NCBI GenBank assembly: GCA_035294245.1
Contig: DATGLG010000004.1
Coordinates: forward strand, 372,001-436,000
Length of the DNA: 64,000 nucleotides
DNA from: DATGLG01 sp035294245
GTDB lineage: Bacteria > Pseudomonadota > Alphaproteobacteria > JACZXZ01
Direction: 5' to 3'
Shown here: positions 19,736-28,200 of the stretch, in pieces
Numbering within the stretch: the stretch's first letter is position 1
Layout: each line of letters opens with the position of its first letter
Position numbers and translations under genes: made by a program
Notes under the pieces: model-generated
What the model was told of the DNA's origin: nothing
Databases searched by the model: none
Seen by the model: only the letters and a program-made list of their open reading frames with translations

Positions 19736-19924
19736 TTACGACTTCCCGGCGTGCCGGGCTTTTCCCTTCCGCTTTGTCGAGGCCATCTTGCGCAGCTCCG
19801 TCTCGCTCATGGAGCTGTACATCGACTTCGCCGCCCCTTTGAGCTCGCGCACCTTCCTCTTCCCGCGCTTGGCGGAAAGGGCGGCGCCGGCGGCCATCTG
19901 CTGAGCCTTGGATCGTGCAGGCAT
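19736..19924 (-). CDS. DUF3008 family small basic protein
   Basis: A 62-residue, highly basic protein. The start M-P-A-R-S-K-A-Q-Q-M-A-A-G-A-A-L-S-A-K-R-G and the later L-K-G-A-A-K-S-M-Y and M-A-S-T-K-R-K-G-K are characteristic of DUF3008. The function is unknown; its composition resembles small DNA- or RNA-binding proteins. ATG 19924 is preceded by GAGG (on the minus strand) at the right distance. Upstream codons in the same frame would add a non-conserved stretch and are rejected. It diverges from the LuxR regulator across a 372-base gap. Confidence 0.8.
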   Translation of the reverse strand: MPARSKAQQMAAGAALSAKRGKRKVRELKGAAKSMYSSMSETELRKMASTKRKGKARHAGKS

Positions 19925-20296
19925 GGGGACCTCGTCGCTTGTCGGGTACGTCGGGGATGAACGGCCGGGCCGCGTCGGGGTTCCGTCGCGACTGGAAGAC
20001 GGGCGCCGCCACGCCCTCGGGACTGGACCCCTGGGTCGGGCCGAAGGCAAGCCTGCCAAGCCGACGGCGATTTCTCAGGCTTTTCCTGCAAATCTCGGCT
20101 AAAATAACGTGACGGATGGCCACGGCCGTCGCCGATTAATATTAATGAATATTGCCCCGCCGGCGGCCCTCTGCGCGGCGATGGGCCGGACGGGGGCGTC
20201 GGCCGGCAGCTTGCGGGTCATAATCGTCTCGCCGCGTGGGGGCGGCGCGACCGGCGTGCTTAGCGTCACGGCAATCGGGGATGGGTGGGGACTCCG
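19925..20296. promoter_or_regulatory. divergent intergenic region with a perfect AT palindrome
   Basis: The 372 bases between the DUF3008 gene and the LuxR regulator contain no gene I can support. ATTAATATTAAT at 20135-20146 is a perfect 12-bp palindrome embedded in a short AT-rich island, unusual in this GC-rich sequence. It is a plausible operator for one or both flanking genes. I see no clear -35/-10 pair. Confidence 0.4.
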
Positions 20297-21427
20297 ATGG
20301 ACCTTGACACCTTCTCGCGTGTGACGAGCGGCATCTACGAGGCTGCGGTCGAGCCGGCAGCGTGGCCGCGCGCCCTCGATTCGATCGTGGCGCTCTTTCG
20401 CGGCCGGGGTGCGGCACTCGTCGCGCGGGACATGAGGAGCATGGCGGGGCACTGGATCTGCACCTACGAGCCCGAGGTCGAGCGCGAGTTCTTCGGGCCC
20501 TGGAAGCATCGCAACGTTTTCGCCAATCTTGCCCGCGCGCCGCGCCCCAGCGCCGTCGAGACCGACCAGCAGATGCTGCCCAAGCGCGAGCTTTTGCGCA
20601 GCGACTACTACAATGGCTTCCTGCGCCCGCTCGATTTCCATAGCGTGCTGATCCTGTGGCTCAAGCGCCGCGGCTCGGTGCAGCCCTCGCTGAGCATCGT
20701 GCGCGCGCGCAAAGCCGGCGAGTTCGACGCCGCCGATGTGGAGCTCGGGCGCCTGCTGCTGCCGCACTTGCAGCGGGCGGTGCAGCTCGAGCTGCGCCTC
20801 GGCCATCTCAATCTTGCCGAGGGCGGCGCCGCGGCGGCGCTCGACCTGCTGCTCGATGCCGTGATCATCATCGACGAGGGCGGCCACCCGGTCTTCTGCA
20901 ATGCCGCTGCCGAGCGGCTGCTCGCCGAGGGCGACGGCCTCGCGCTCGAGGACGGCCGGTTCTCCGCGGCGACATCGTCCCTCACTGCGCGGCTCGAGGC
21001 GATCGTGGCGAAAGCCATCGGGTGTCGGAGAGAGGCGCCGGCGGGGGGTGCGATGCTGCTGCCGCGGCGGTCGAGCCCCTCGCCGCTGCGCCTCGTTGCC
21101 GTGCCGCTGCGCCGGCCGATCGATTGGCTGGCGCCGCGGCGGCCGGCGGCCTGCCTCTGCGTCGCCGATCCCGACCGGGAGCAAGGTGCTGCGCGCTGGG
21201 CCAGCGCGATGTTCAAGCTCACCGCGGCCGAGGTCGAGATCCTCGATGGTCTCCTCGCGGGGCACGAAGCGCGGGAGATCGGCGATCGTCTCGGCATCAG
21301 CTACAACACCGTCCGGGTGCACCTCGCGCATATCATGGCGAAGACCGGGACCCGGCGTCAGGCCGAGCTCATCCGCCTCCTGATGACCCTGCCGGCGATC
21401 GGCACGATCGCCGGCCTCATCGGCTGA
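20297..21427 (+). CDS. LuxR-type (GerE) transcriptional regulator
   Basis: A 376-residue regulator with a C-terminal helix-turn-helix of the LuxR/FixJ type: F-K-L-T-A-A-E-V-E-I-L-D-G-L-L, then G-H-E-A-R-E-I-G-D-R-L-G-I-S-Y-N-T-V-R-V-H-L at about residues 300-365. The middle part (residues about 185-215, A-V-I-I-I-D-E-G-G-H-P-V-F-C-N-A-A-A-E) looks like a PAS domain. The N-terminal 180 residues match the region of unknown ligand found in many alphaproteobacterial LuxR solos. No LuxI synthase is nearby. GTG 20285 is an alternative start. It may control itself or the divergent DUF3008 gene. Confidence 0.85.
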   Translation: MDLDTFSRVTSGIYEAAVEPAAWPRALDSIVALFRGRGAALVARDMRSMAGHWICTYEPEVEREFFGPWKHRNVFANLARAPRPSAVETDQQMLPKRELLRSDYYNGFLRPLDFHSVLILWLKRRGSVQPSLSIVRARKAGEFDAADVELGRLLLPHLQRAVQLELRLGHLNLAEGGAAAALDLLLDAVIIIDEGGHPVFCNAAAERLLAEGDGLALEDGRFSAATSSLTARLEAIVAKAIGCRREAPAGGAMLLPRRSSPSPLRLVAVPLRRPIDWLAPRRPAACLCVADPDREQGAARWASAMFKLTAAEVEILDGLLAGHEAREIGDRLGISYNTVRVHLAHIMAKTGTRRQAELIRLLMTLPAIGTIAGLIG

Positions 21428-21758
21428 CCTCGCCGCCTCCCTCCCGCGCGCCGGTCGCTGCGCGTGGCGTCGGAATCGCCGACTCATGCATTTGCATTAC
21501 GCGGAGCGGCGCGCTCGGAAATATCCTCGATTTTTCATCGAGCAAGCCCGCGAGGGCCGGGCCTCGGCCCAGCCGCGGCGCAGGAAAGCCTGTAAGCGCT
21601 CTCGTACAGCGGGACAGCGCCGCCCGACATCTTCAAGCGAATCGGCGTGAGCCGCGCCCCGGCCGGATCGTCCCTTCCCCAATCACCATCCGGATCGGCT
21701 CGCGAGCAACATCAACCGCTTAGCCGAGCAAGCGATCGCTCCTCGCGAGCCGCCGAAT
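21428..21758. other. intergenic stretch upstream of the sigma-54 promoter
   Basis: No gene seen. CTCGAT (21526-21531) and ATCGAG (21537-21542) form a 6-bp hairpin with a TTTTC loop, 99 bases after the LuxR stop; it may end that transcript or be part of an enhancer site for a sigma-54 activator. TGCATTTGCA at 21487-21496 is an imperfect palindrome. Enhancer sites for bacterial enhancer-binding proteins usually lie 80-200 bases upstream of the promoter, that is in this stretch, but I cannot name one. Confidence 0.4.
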
Positions 21759-21775
21759 TTGGCACGCCTCTTGCT
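21759..21775 (+). promoter_or_regulatory. sigma-54 (RpoN) promoter, consensus match
   Basis: TTGGCACGCCTCTTGCT fits the sigma-54 consensus TTGGCACG-N4-TTGCW at every fixed position. The -24 GG is at 21761-21762 and the -12 GC at 21773-21774, with the obligatory ten bases between. Transcription would start near 21786, about 45 bases before the ATG of the PEP-CTERM gene. Sigma-54 promoters upstream of PEP-CTERM genes, served by the PrsK/PrsR two-component pair, are known in exosortase-bearing bacteria. Confidence 0.85.
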
Positions 21776-21831
21776 GCGTCTCTCTTGCAAGAAGGGATGG
21801 ATAGAACCGTTTGGGAGAATGGGAGCAGCAC

Positions 21832-22863
21832 ATGCGCACGCGCCAAATCTTGCGAGCGACGGCCATCGCCGCCCTCTTCGCCGTGGGATCGATGACGGCG
21901 GCCCATGCCGACACAATCTTCGGCGTGTCCGTCACGGCGAACTCGACGTCAAGCTTCGCACAGCCGGGCTGCGGCGTCGGCAGCAACGACTACAATACGG
22001 TATTGGGTGCCAACCCCGCCCTCAGCACATCCACGGGTGCGCCGGCTTGCTCGGTCTCGCATTCCGGGCCGACCGCGCCGGGGCTGACCGCGGCTTCGGT
22101 CCAGAGCTCGGCCCAAAGCAACAACGGCGAGCTCGGCGGGCCGCCGGTCGGGTCGGCGTCGGCGCGCGCGGCGGCCGACCTCTCCACCGCCTCGCTGCAC
22201 GCGTTCGGGACCGCTTCGGATCCGGGCTCCTTTGCCCAGGGAACCGCCACCGCCCAGTGGTGGGATTCGCTTCACTTCACCGTGGCCGGTGCTGCCGCAA
22301 GCACGGTCACCAATATCCCGGTCTTCTTCTCGGTCGATGGACGGCAATCACCCGGCCTTGGCTTCGAGAGCCAGGATACGAGCGTCACGGCGAACGTGCA
22401 GATCCTTGGCGGGCCCAGCGGCTGCTTCGACGGCTTTTTCGGCTGCAACGTGGTCCTGGGCGGCGCCGGAAACGTATCATGGTCGTCCAATACGTCCGGG
22501 AGCACGACGAGCGTCAGTTTCACGCCGCAGAGCTTCGGATTCAACTTCGTCGACTCCATCAACTGGGCCGCCGTGCCGATTACCGAGACCGCGAATGATT
22601 TCGAGGAAGAGGGCATCTTGTCCCTGACCGGCACCGATGCGCTTGTCAGTGTCGCCGCCGGCCTTTCCGTGAACGCCGAAATCGGCACCGCCGATTTCAG
22701 CGACACGGCATCGCTTTCCTTCCAGCTGCCGCCGGGCGTGACCTTCACTTCCGCCTCCGGCGTCTTCGATCAGCCGACTTCGGCCGTGCCCGAGCCGGGA
22801 TCGTTGGCGCTGCTGGCGAGCGGGCTCCTGGCGCTCGGCGCCTTGCGCCGCCGGCGCCGATAG
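21832..22863 (+). CDS. PEP-CTERM sorting domain-containing exported protein
   Basis: A 343-residue secreted protein. Residues 1-26 form a Sec signal peptide (basic R-T-R, hydrophobic A-T-A-I-A-A-L-F-A-V, cleavage after A-H-A). The C-terminus V-P-E-P-G-S-L-A-L-L-A-S-G-L-L followed by A-L-R-R-R-R-R is a textbook PEP-CTERM signal: Pro-Glu-Pro, one membrane helix and a basic tail, recognised by exosortase for surface anchoring. The body is rich in Ser, Thr, Ala and Gly with beta-strand character, typical of exopolysaccharide-associated proteins, and has no recognised domain. ATG 21832 has GGGAG six bases upstream. No exosortase gene is in the window, so it must be encoded elsewhere if this protein is sorted. 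Confidence 0.9.
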   Translation: MRTRQILRATAIAALFAVGSMTAAHADTIFGVSVTANSTSSFAQPGCGVGSNDYNTVLGANPALSTSTGAPACSVSHSGPTAPGLTAASVQSSAQSNNGELGGPPVGSASARAAADLSTASLHAFGTASDPGSFAQGTATAQWWDSLHFTVAGAAASTVTNIPVFFSVDGRQSPGLGFESQDTSVTANVQILGGPSGCFDGFFGCNVVLGGAGNVSWSSNTSGSTTSVSFTPQSFGFNFVDSINWAAVPITETANDFEEEGILSLTGTDALVSVAAGLSVNAEIGTADFSDTASLSFQLPPGVTFTSASGVFDQPTSAVPEPGSLALLASGLLALGALRRRRR

Positions 22864-22877
22864 CTCGCGGCCCGGAT

Positions 22878-23169
22878 GTCACCGCGAGGAGGCATCGCCG
22901 ACGAAGCGATCCAGCGGCGAGCGACACATCTGCGGCTGGGTTGCTTCGCTCCGCTCGCAACGACGACTTGAGCGCGAAGCAAGATTGCGCCATTTGCGCG
23001 ATCGCCATGCGCAGCCGATCAGCAGCAGTCGAGCAGCCAGCGGAACACGAAGCCGGCCCCACCTCACCCGCTCCCCCGGATTGCATCCGGGGTTCGTTTC
23101 CCTCTCCGCCCCAAATTCGGGGCGGAGAGGGAGAGGAGCACCGCAGGTGCGACGAGGGTGAGGTGGGGG
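22878..23169. repeat. composite intergenic repeat, copy A
   Basis: First of three copies. The outer half (22878 to about 22970) has the GCGAGGAGGCATCGCCGACG...GCTTCGCTCCGCTCGCAACG type of dispersed repeat. The inner half is bounded by a 13-bp perfect inverted repeat, CCCCACCTCACCC (23057-23069) and GGGTGAGGTGGGG (23156-23168), enclosing a second perfect stem CCTCTCCGCCCC/GGGGCGGAGAGG around AAATTC. There is no coding potential. It looks like a MITE- or REP-type element without its own transposase. Confidence 0.85.
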
Positions 23170-23224
23170 CTATTATCGAAGCGATATCAGCGCGGTCGCA
23201 CCGAAGGCCTCTGTAAAGCCTGTG

Positions 23225-23253
23225 TTGACATAAGTAAAGTCACACACTACATT
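23225..23253 (+). promoter_or_regulatory. higBA promoter with embedded TGAC/GTCA operator
   Basis: TTGACA (23225-23230), a 17-base spacer and TACATT (23248-23253) make a good sigma-70 promoter. Position +1 would fall at about 23260, exactly the GTG start of higB, so the message may be leaderless. TGAC (23227-23230) and GTCA inside the spacer form an inverted repeat overlapping the promoter, a likely binding site for the HigA antitoxin (autoregulation is the rule in this family). Confidence 0.65.
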
Positions 23254-23259
23254 CTTGCA

Positions 23260-23535
23260 GTGATCAAGAGCTTCCGCAGCAAGGGCCTTGCCGAGCTTTG
23301 GAACACTGGCGTCAGCGGCAAGATCAGCCCGCCGCTACAGGAACGGATCAAGCGGCGGCTGCGGGCTCTTCATCAGGCGAGACGGCCAGACGATATGAAC
23401 GTTCCTGGGTTCGATTTTCATCGCCTCAGGGGCAAGCCCGTCCGCTATACAGTTCATGTCAATGGGCCCTGGTGCGTGACGTTCGAGTGGGCAGGCACGG
23501 ACGCAATCCGCGTCGATTTGGAGCAGTATCATTGA
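23260..23535 (+). CDS. higB: HigB-type toxin (RelE superfamily)
   Basis: A 91-residue RelE/HigB-fold ribosome-dependent mRNA interferase. V-I-K-S-F-R-S-K-G-L-A-E-L-W at the N-terminus, the middle P-G-F-D-F-H-R-L-R-G and the end W-C-V-T-F-E-W-A-G followed by V-D-L-E-Q-Y-H match the GraT/HigB family, in which the toxin gene precedes the antitoxin. The start is GTG 23260; codons further upstream in the frame fall in the repeat and the promoter. The antitoxin gene follows immediately, 0-12 bases after the stop. Its AT-richer promoter differs from its surroundings, compatible with transfer. Confidence 0.9.
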   Translation: MIKSFRSKGLAELWNTGVSGKISPPLQERIKRRLRALHQARRPDDMNVPGFDFHRLRGKPVRYTVHVNGPWCVTFEWAGTDAIRVDLEQYH

Positions 23536-23547
23536 GTGGAGCCAATC

Positions 23548-23865
23548 ATGGCTGAATACCGAGCCGAGCGAAATCCGAACTGGCCGCCCACCCATCCCGG
23601 CGAGCTTCTGCGCAAGGACGTGCTGCCGGCGATGGGTGTGACCGTCAGCGAGGCGGCGCGCGAGATGAAGATCAGCCGACAGGCCTTGCATGCCATCCTT
23701 TCCGGCAGGGCCGCCGTCACGCCGGCGATGGCCCTTCGCCTCGGGAAGTTCTGCGGTAACGGCCCCGACCTCTGGCTGCGCATGCAGCAGGCCCGCGATC
23801 TCTGGGAAGCCGAGCGCTCCCTGGCCGACGAGATCAAGCGGATTCCGACGCGTTCGGCGGCGTGA
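23548..23865 (+). CDS. higA: HigA family antitoxin (XRE HTH)
   Basis: A 105-residue antitoxin with a xenobiotic-response-element helix-turn-helix. H-P-G-E-L-L-R-K-D-V-L-P is the HigA hallmark at residues 16-27. The DNA-binding helices are in V-S-E-A-A-R-E-M-K-I-S-R-Q-A-L-H-A-I-L and the dimer helices in M-A-L-R-L-G-K-F-C-G followed by W-L-R-M-Q-Q-A-R-D-L-W. It neutralises HigB and probably represses the pair through the site overlapping the promoter. ATG 23548 is preferred; GTG 23536, directly after the toxin stop, would add four residues. Confidence 0.92.
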   Translation: MAEYRAERNPNWPPTHPGELLRKDVLPAMGVTVSEAAREMKISRQALHAILSGRAAVTPAMALRLGKFCGNGPDLWLRMQQARDLWEAERSLADEIKRIPTRSAA

Positions 23866-23882
23866 GTGCGAATCGGGATTTT

Positions 23883-24071
23883 GCCATTTGCGCGATCGCT
23901 GCGCGAAGGCGATCCGCGGCGAGCAAATCGTGAAGCAAAGCCGGCCCCACTTCATCCGCTCCCCCTGGATCGCTGTCCGGAGGTTCGCCTCCCTCTTCGC
24001 CCCAAATTCGGGGCGGAGAGGGAGAGGAGCACCGCAGGTGCGACGAGGGTGAGGTGGGGTGTCGGCGATGA
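23883..24071. repeat. composite intergenic repeat, copy B (partial)
   Basis: This 189-base stretch, starting 17 bases after higA, is nearly identical to 24225-24413 (same length, a few substitutions). It has the inner half of the repeat: the GGCCCCAC...GTGGGG terminal inverted repeat and the CCCTCTTCGCCCC/GGGGCGGAGAGGG hairpin, ending in GTGTCGGCGATGA. It lacks the GCGAGGAGGC half found in copies A and C. Confidence 0.85.
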
Positions 24072-24113
24072 GCGCAACGGTCATCGCGCGCAGGTAGAAT
24101 CGCTTCAAACGAC

Positions 24114-24413
24114 GTCATCGCGAGGAGGCATCGCCGACGAAGCGATCCAGCATCGAGCGACACATCTACGGCTGGATTGCTTCGCTCCGCTCGCAACGAC
24201 GACTTGAGCGCGAAGCAAGATTGCGCCATTTGCGCGATCGCTGCGCGAAGGCGATCCGCGGCGAGCAAATCGTGAAGCAAAGCCGGCCCCACCTCATCCG
24301 CTCCCCCTGGATCGCTGTCCGGAGGTTCGCCTCCCTCTTCGCCCCAAATTCGGGGCGGAGAGGGAGAGGAGCACTGCAGGTGCGACGAGGGTGAGGTGGG
24401 GTGTCGGCGATGA
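24114..24413. repeat. composite intergenic repeat, copy C
   Basis: A full copy. Its first half (24114 to about 24215) matches 22878-22975 of copy A and its second half (24225-24413) matches copy B almost base for base. The higher identity of B and C suggests a recent local duplication, which left the higBA pair between copies A and B. Confidence 0.85.
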
Positions 24414-24447
24414 CGACGATCGGCAATGACGGACCGTCACCACCCCC

Positions 24448-25095
24448 TCAATAATCCAACCTCCCGCGCAGCTCGTCGAACGGCACCATGACGTGCGCGC
24501 GGTAGGCGGGGCGCTCTTGGAGGCGGCGGTACCAGGCCTCGACATTCGGGACCGGCGGCCGCTCGATCTCCAGCTCGAAATAGCGATAGAGCGAGGTTCC
24601 CGCCGGGATGTCGGCGAGGCCGAGGGCGTCGCCGCCGAGATAGGGTTGGTCTGCGAGGACCTTGTCGAGGAGGCGGAAATGCCGCGCGCAGCGCGCGAGC
24701 ATCTCGCGGATGGCGGGCCAGTCGCGCTCGGGCTCGGGCGTGCGGTAGAAGCCCCAGAACACCCCGCCGAGGAAATCGGGCTGCAACGTCGTCTGCGCCC
24801 AATCCATCCAGCCGTCGCCGCGGGCCCTGGCACCGGCATCGGCGGGCCAGAAGCGCGCGCCGCCATAGCGCGCCGCGAGATAGCGCAGGATGGCGTGGGA
24901 CTCCCACACCACCGTCCCGCCATCGGCGATGACGGGAACGCGGCCGTGGGGATTCATGGCGAGGAAGGTCGGCGCGTCGAGCCCGCCGAACGCGCCGCCC
25001 GCCGGGATGTGCTCATGGGCGAGGCCGAGCTCGCCCACCAGCCACATCACCTTCTGCACGTTGAACGAGCTGCGGCGTCCCCAGATCCTGAGCAT
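24448..25095 (-). CDS. glutathione S-transferase family protein
   Basis: A 215-residue cytosolic GST. The N-terminal thioredoxin-like domain starts M-L-R-I-W-G-R-R-S-S-F-N-V-Q-K-V, with Ser near position 9-10 as the probable catalytic residue, the cis-Pro in G-R-V-P-V-I-A and E-S-H-A-I-L-R-Y-L for glutathione binding. The helical C-terminal domain includes the conserved L-G-L-A-D-I-P-A-G-T. The start is ATG 25095; an upstream in-frame ATG would add a non-conserved 22 residues. Substrate unknown. It diverges from the large flavoprotein gene. Confidence 0.9.
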   Translation of the reverse strand: MLRIWGRRSSFNVQKVMWLVGELGLAHEHIPAGGAFGGLDAPTFLAMNPHGRVPVIADGGTVVWESHAILRYLAARYGGARFWPADAGARARGDGWMDWAQTTLQPDFLGGVFWGFYRTPEPERDWPAIREMLARCARHFRLLDKVLADQPYLGGDALGLADIPAGTSLYRYFELEIERPPVPNVEAWYRRLQERPAYRAHVMVPFDELRGRLDY

Positions 25096-25277
25096 CGCGG
25101 GCTTGGCATCGCGGAATGACGCGCCAAGGTGGGTGCGCGGCACCGTCGCCGTCAAGGGCAAATCCCGCGAGGGCGCCGGTGCGATTGCGCTTGATTCTGC
25201 CGCCGCCGCCTTCTTACATCAGGAGCGCGCGCCGCGACGCGGTTGCGGCGCGCGTGGCGGTGCGGCGGAGCAGGCGC

Positions 25278-28200
25278 ATGAGCGGTCTCAAGCTGGCACA
25301 TGGATTGGCCTTCGAGGCGCTCTATACGCGCGAGGGCTGCCTGCGCCTCGACGCGCTCTTCTGCGAGCGCCTCAAGGGAGCCGATACGGCCCTCTTCGAT
25401 CGCCTCATGGCCGGGCGCGCCGATCCCGAGTCCCTCGCGGCCCGCGACGAGGGCGAGCTTCTCATCGCCCTTGCGCCCCATCTCGAGGATTTCCTCGCCG
25501 AGCTTTTCGGCATCGAGGCCGAACTCGCCGCCCTCGAGGCGGTCCATGAGGCGCTCGCCCCCCTCTTCACCTGCAAGCGGCTCTTCGTGCAGCGCGATGC
25601 GAGCCGCGCCCATAAGGAGGCGGAGGCCGCGAGCTTCGACGGCGATGCCCTGCGCCGGGCCCTCGACGCCCATCTCGGCGCCGGCTGGGACGAACTCGCC
25701 TTCGCGACCAAGGTGATGGCGTGGCGCGAGGCCGAGGCCGATCACGCCGAGGCCCTCGATCTTGCGCGCCGCTACGCCGCCTGGGCGCTCCACAGCGAAG
25801 CGGGCCGGACCCGCCATCGCGACGGCGTCCTCTTCAAGATGCCGCACAAGACCGATCCCTATCATCTCGTCCCCGTCGAGACGGAGACGGTCGACGGCCA
25901 TGCGGTGATGCGCGTCAATATGAGCCACGCGCCGCGCCGCGAGGGCTTCGACCTCACCGATCCGGGGGCCGATCTCACCCTCGGCCTCGACGATGTCAAT
26001 TACTGCATCTGGTGCCACACCCAGAACAAGGATTCCTGCTCCAAGGGCCTCAAGGAGAAGCAGGGCGAGGGCTTCCGCAAAAGCGTCTTCGGCGTCACTC
26101 TCGCGGGCTGCCCCCTCGAGGAGAAGATCTCGGAGATGCATACCCTCAAGGCCTCGGGGCATCCTCTCGGCGCGCTCGCCGTCATCTGCGTCGACAATCC
26201 CCTCTGCGCCGCGACGGGGCACCGCGTCTGCAACGACTGCATGAAGGCCTGCGTCTACCAGCGCCAGGAGCCCGTCAACATCCCGCGCAGCGAGAGCCGC
26301 ATCCTCAAGGACGCCATCGAGCTGCCCTGGGGCGTCGAGATCTACGGGCTGCTCGGCCGCTGGAACCCCCTCAACCTGCGCCGGCCGGTGCCGAAGCCGC
26401 CCACGGGCCGCAAGGTGCTGGTGGTGGGGCTGGGGCCGGCGGGGTTCAACCTCGCCCATCATTTGCTCAACGAGGGCCACAGCGTCGTCGCCATCGACGG
26501 GCTCAAGATCGAGCCCCTCGATCACACCCTCTCCGGCGTCACGCCCGAGGGCAAGCGCGTCGCCTTCCGGCCCGTCGAGCGCTTCGCCGATATTCGCGAG
26601 CGCCTGGATGAGCGCACCCTCGCCGGCTTCGGCGGGCTCTCGGAATACGGGATCACCGTGCGCTGGGACAAGAACTATCTCAAGGTGATCCGCCTTCTCC
26701 TCGAGCGCCGCGCCGAGTTCGCCATGTATGGCGGCGTGCGCTTCGGCGGCACCATCGACGTGGACGGAGCCTGGGCGCTCGGCTTCGATCACATCGCCCT
26801 CTGCATCGGCGCCGGGCGCCCCACCATGCTCGAGGTGCCGAACGGCCTCGCCCGCGGCGTGCGCGCCGCCAACGACTTCCTCATGGCCCTCCAGCTCGGC
26901 GGCGCCGGCAAGACGGAGTCGCTCACCGACCTCCAGCTCCGGCTTCCCGTCGTCGTCATCGGCGGCGGCCTGACGGCGGGGGACACGGCGACGGAATCCT
27001 TGGCCTACTATCCAATCCAGGTGGAGAAGTTCCTCGCCCGCTACGAGGCGCTCGCGGCCGAGCGCGGCGAGGCGGCGGTGCGCGCCGGCTGGGGTGAGGA
27101 GGAGCGCTGTGTCGCCGACGAGTTCATCGCCCATGCCCGCGCCATCCGCGCCGAGCGCGCGGCGGCGGCGCGGGAGGGGCGGGCGCCGCGCATCCGCGAG
27201 CTGGTCGATTCCTGGGGCGGGGTCACCATCGCCTATCGCCGCCGCCTCATCGATTCGCCGAGCTACACCCTCAACCACGAGGAGGTGGAGAAGGCGATGG
27301 AGGAGGGCGTGCGCTTCGCCGAATGCCTCGCCCCCGAGGCCGTCGAGCTCGACCAATTCGGCCACGCCGCCGCCTTGCGCATGCGCCGCACCAGCGTCGG
27401 CGCCGACGGCAAGCTCGCCGAGACCGGCGAGAGCGTCACCCTCCCGGCGCGCGCCATCCTCGTCGCCGCCGGGACCCAGCCCAACACCGTGCTCGCGGAC
27501 GAGGACCCGCGCCGCTTCCGCCGCGACGGGCGCTACCTCCAGGCGATCGACGAGGCGGGCCGCCCGGTCAAGCCGGAGCGCGTGTCCAAGCCGCAGCAGG
27601 CGGAGCTCCTCGTCCATCTCGACGGCGAGGGCCGCGGCATCACCGCCTTCGGCGATCTCCACGCCTCCTTCGCCGGCAATGTGGTGAAGGCGATGGCGAG
27701 CGCCAAGCATGGCGCCGCCCTCATCACCCGTCTCCTCGCGCGCCGTCCGCCGGCGGCGGCGCCATCGACGTCAGAATCCTTCTTTGCCGGGCTCGACGCA
27801 GCCTTGCGCCCACGCGTGGCCCAGGTGACGCCGCTCGCCCCCGGCTTCGTCGAGATCGCCGTCACCGCACCCCTTGCCGCGCGCGCCTGGCGGCCTGGGC
27901 AGTTCTTCCGCCTGCAGAATTTCGAGGCCCTGGCGCAGCGCCGCGGCGGCACGCCGCTCGCCATGGAAGGCGTCGCCGCCTTCCCCGCCGCGGTTGATCC
28001 CGCGCGCGGCCTCGTCTCCCTCGTCCTCGCCACGGATTCGGGGTCGCGCCGCCTCGCGGCGCTCCTTGCCCCCGGCGAGCCCGTCGCCCTCATGGGCCCG
28101 AACGGCGTGGCCCTCGAGCTGCCCGAGCAAGGCACAATGGTCTTCGCCGGCGAGGGCTTCGGCTGCGCCGCCTTGGTGCCGCTCTCCGCCGCCGCCCGAT

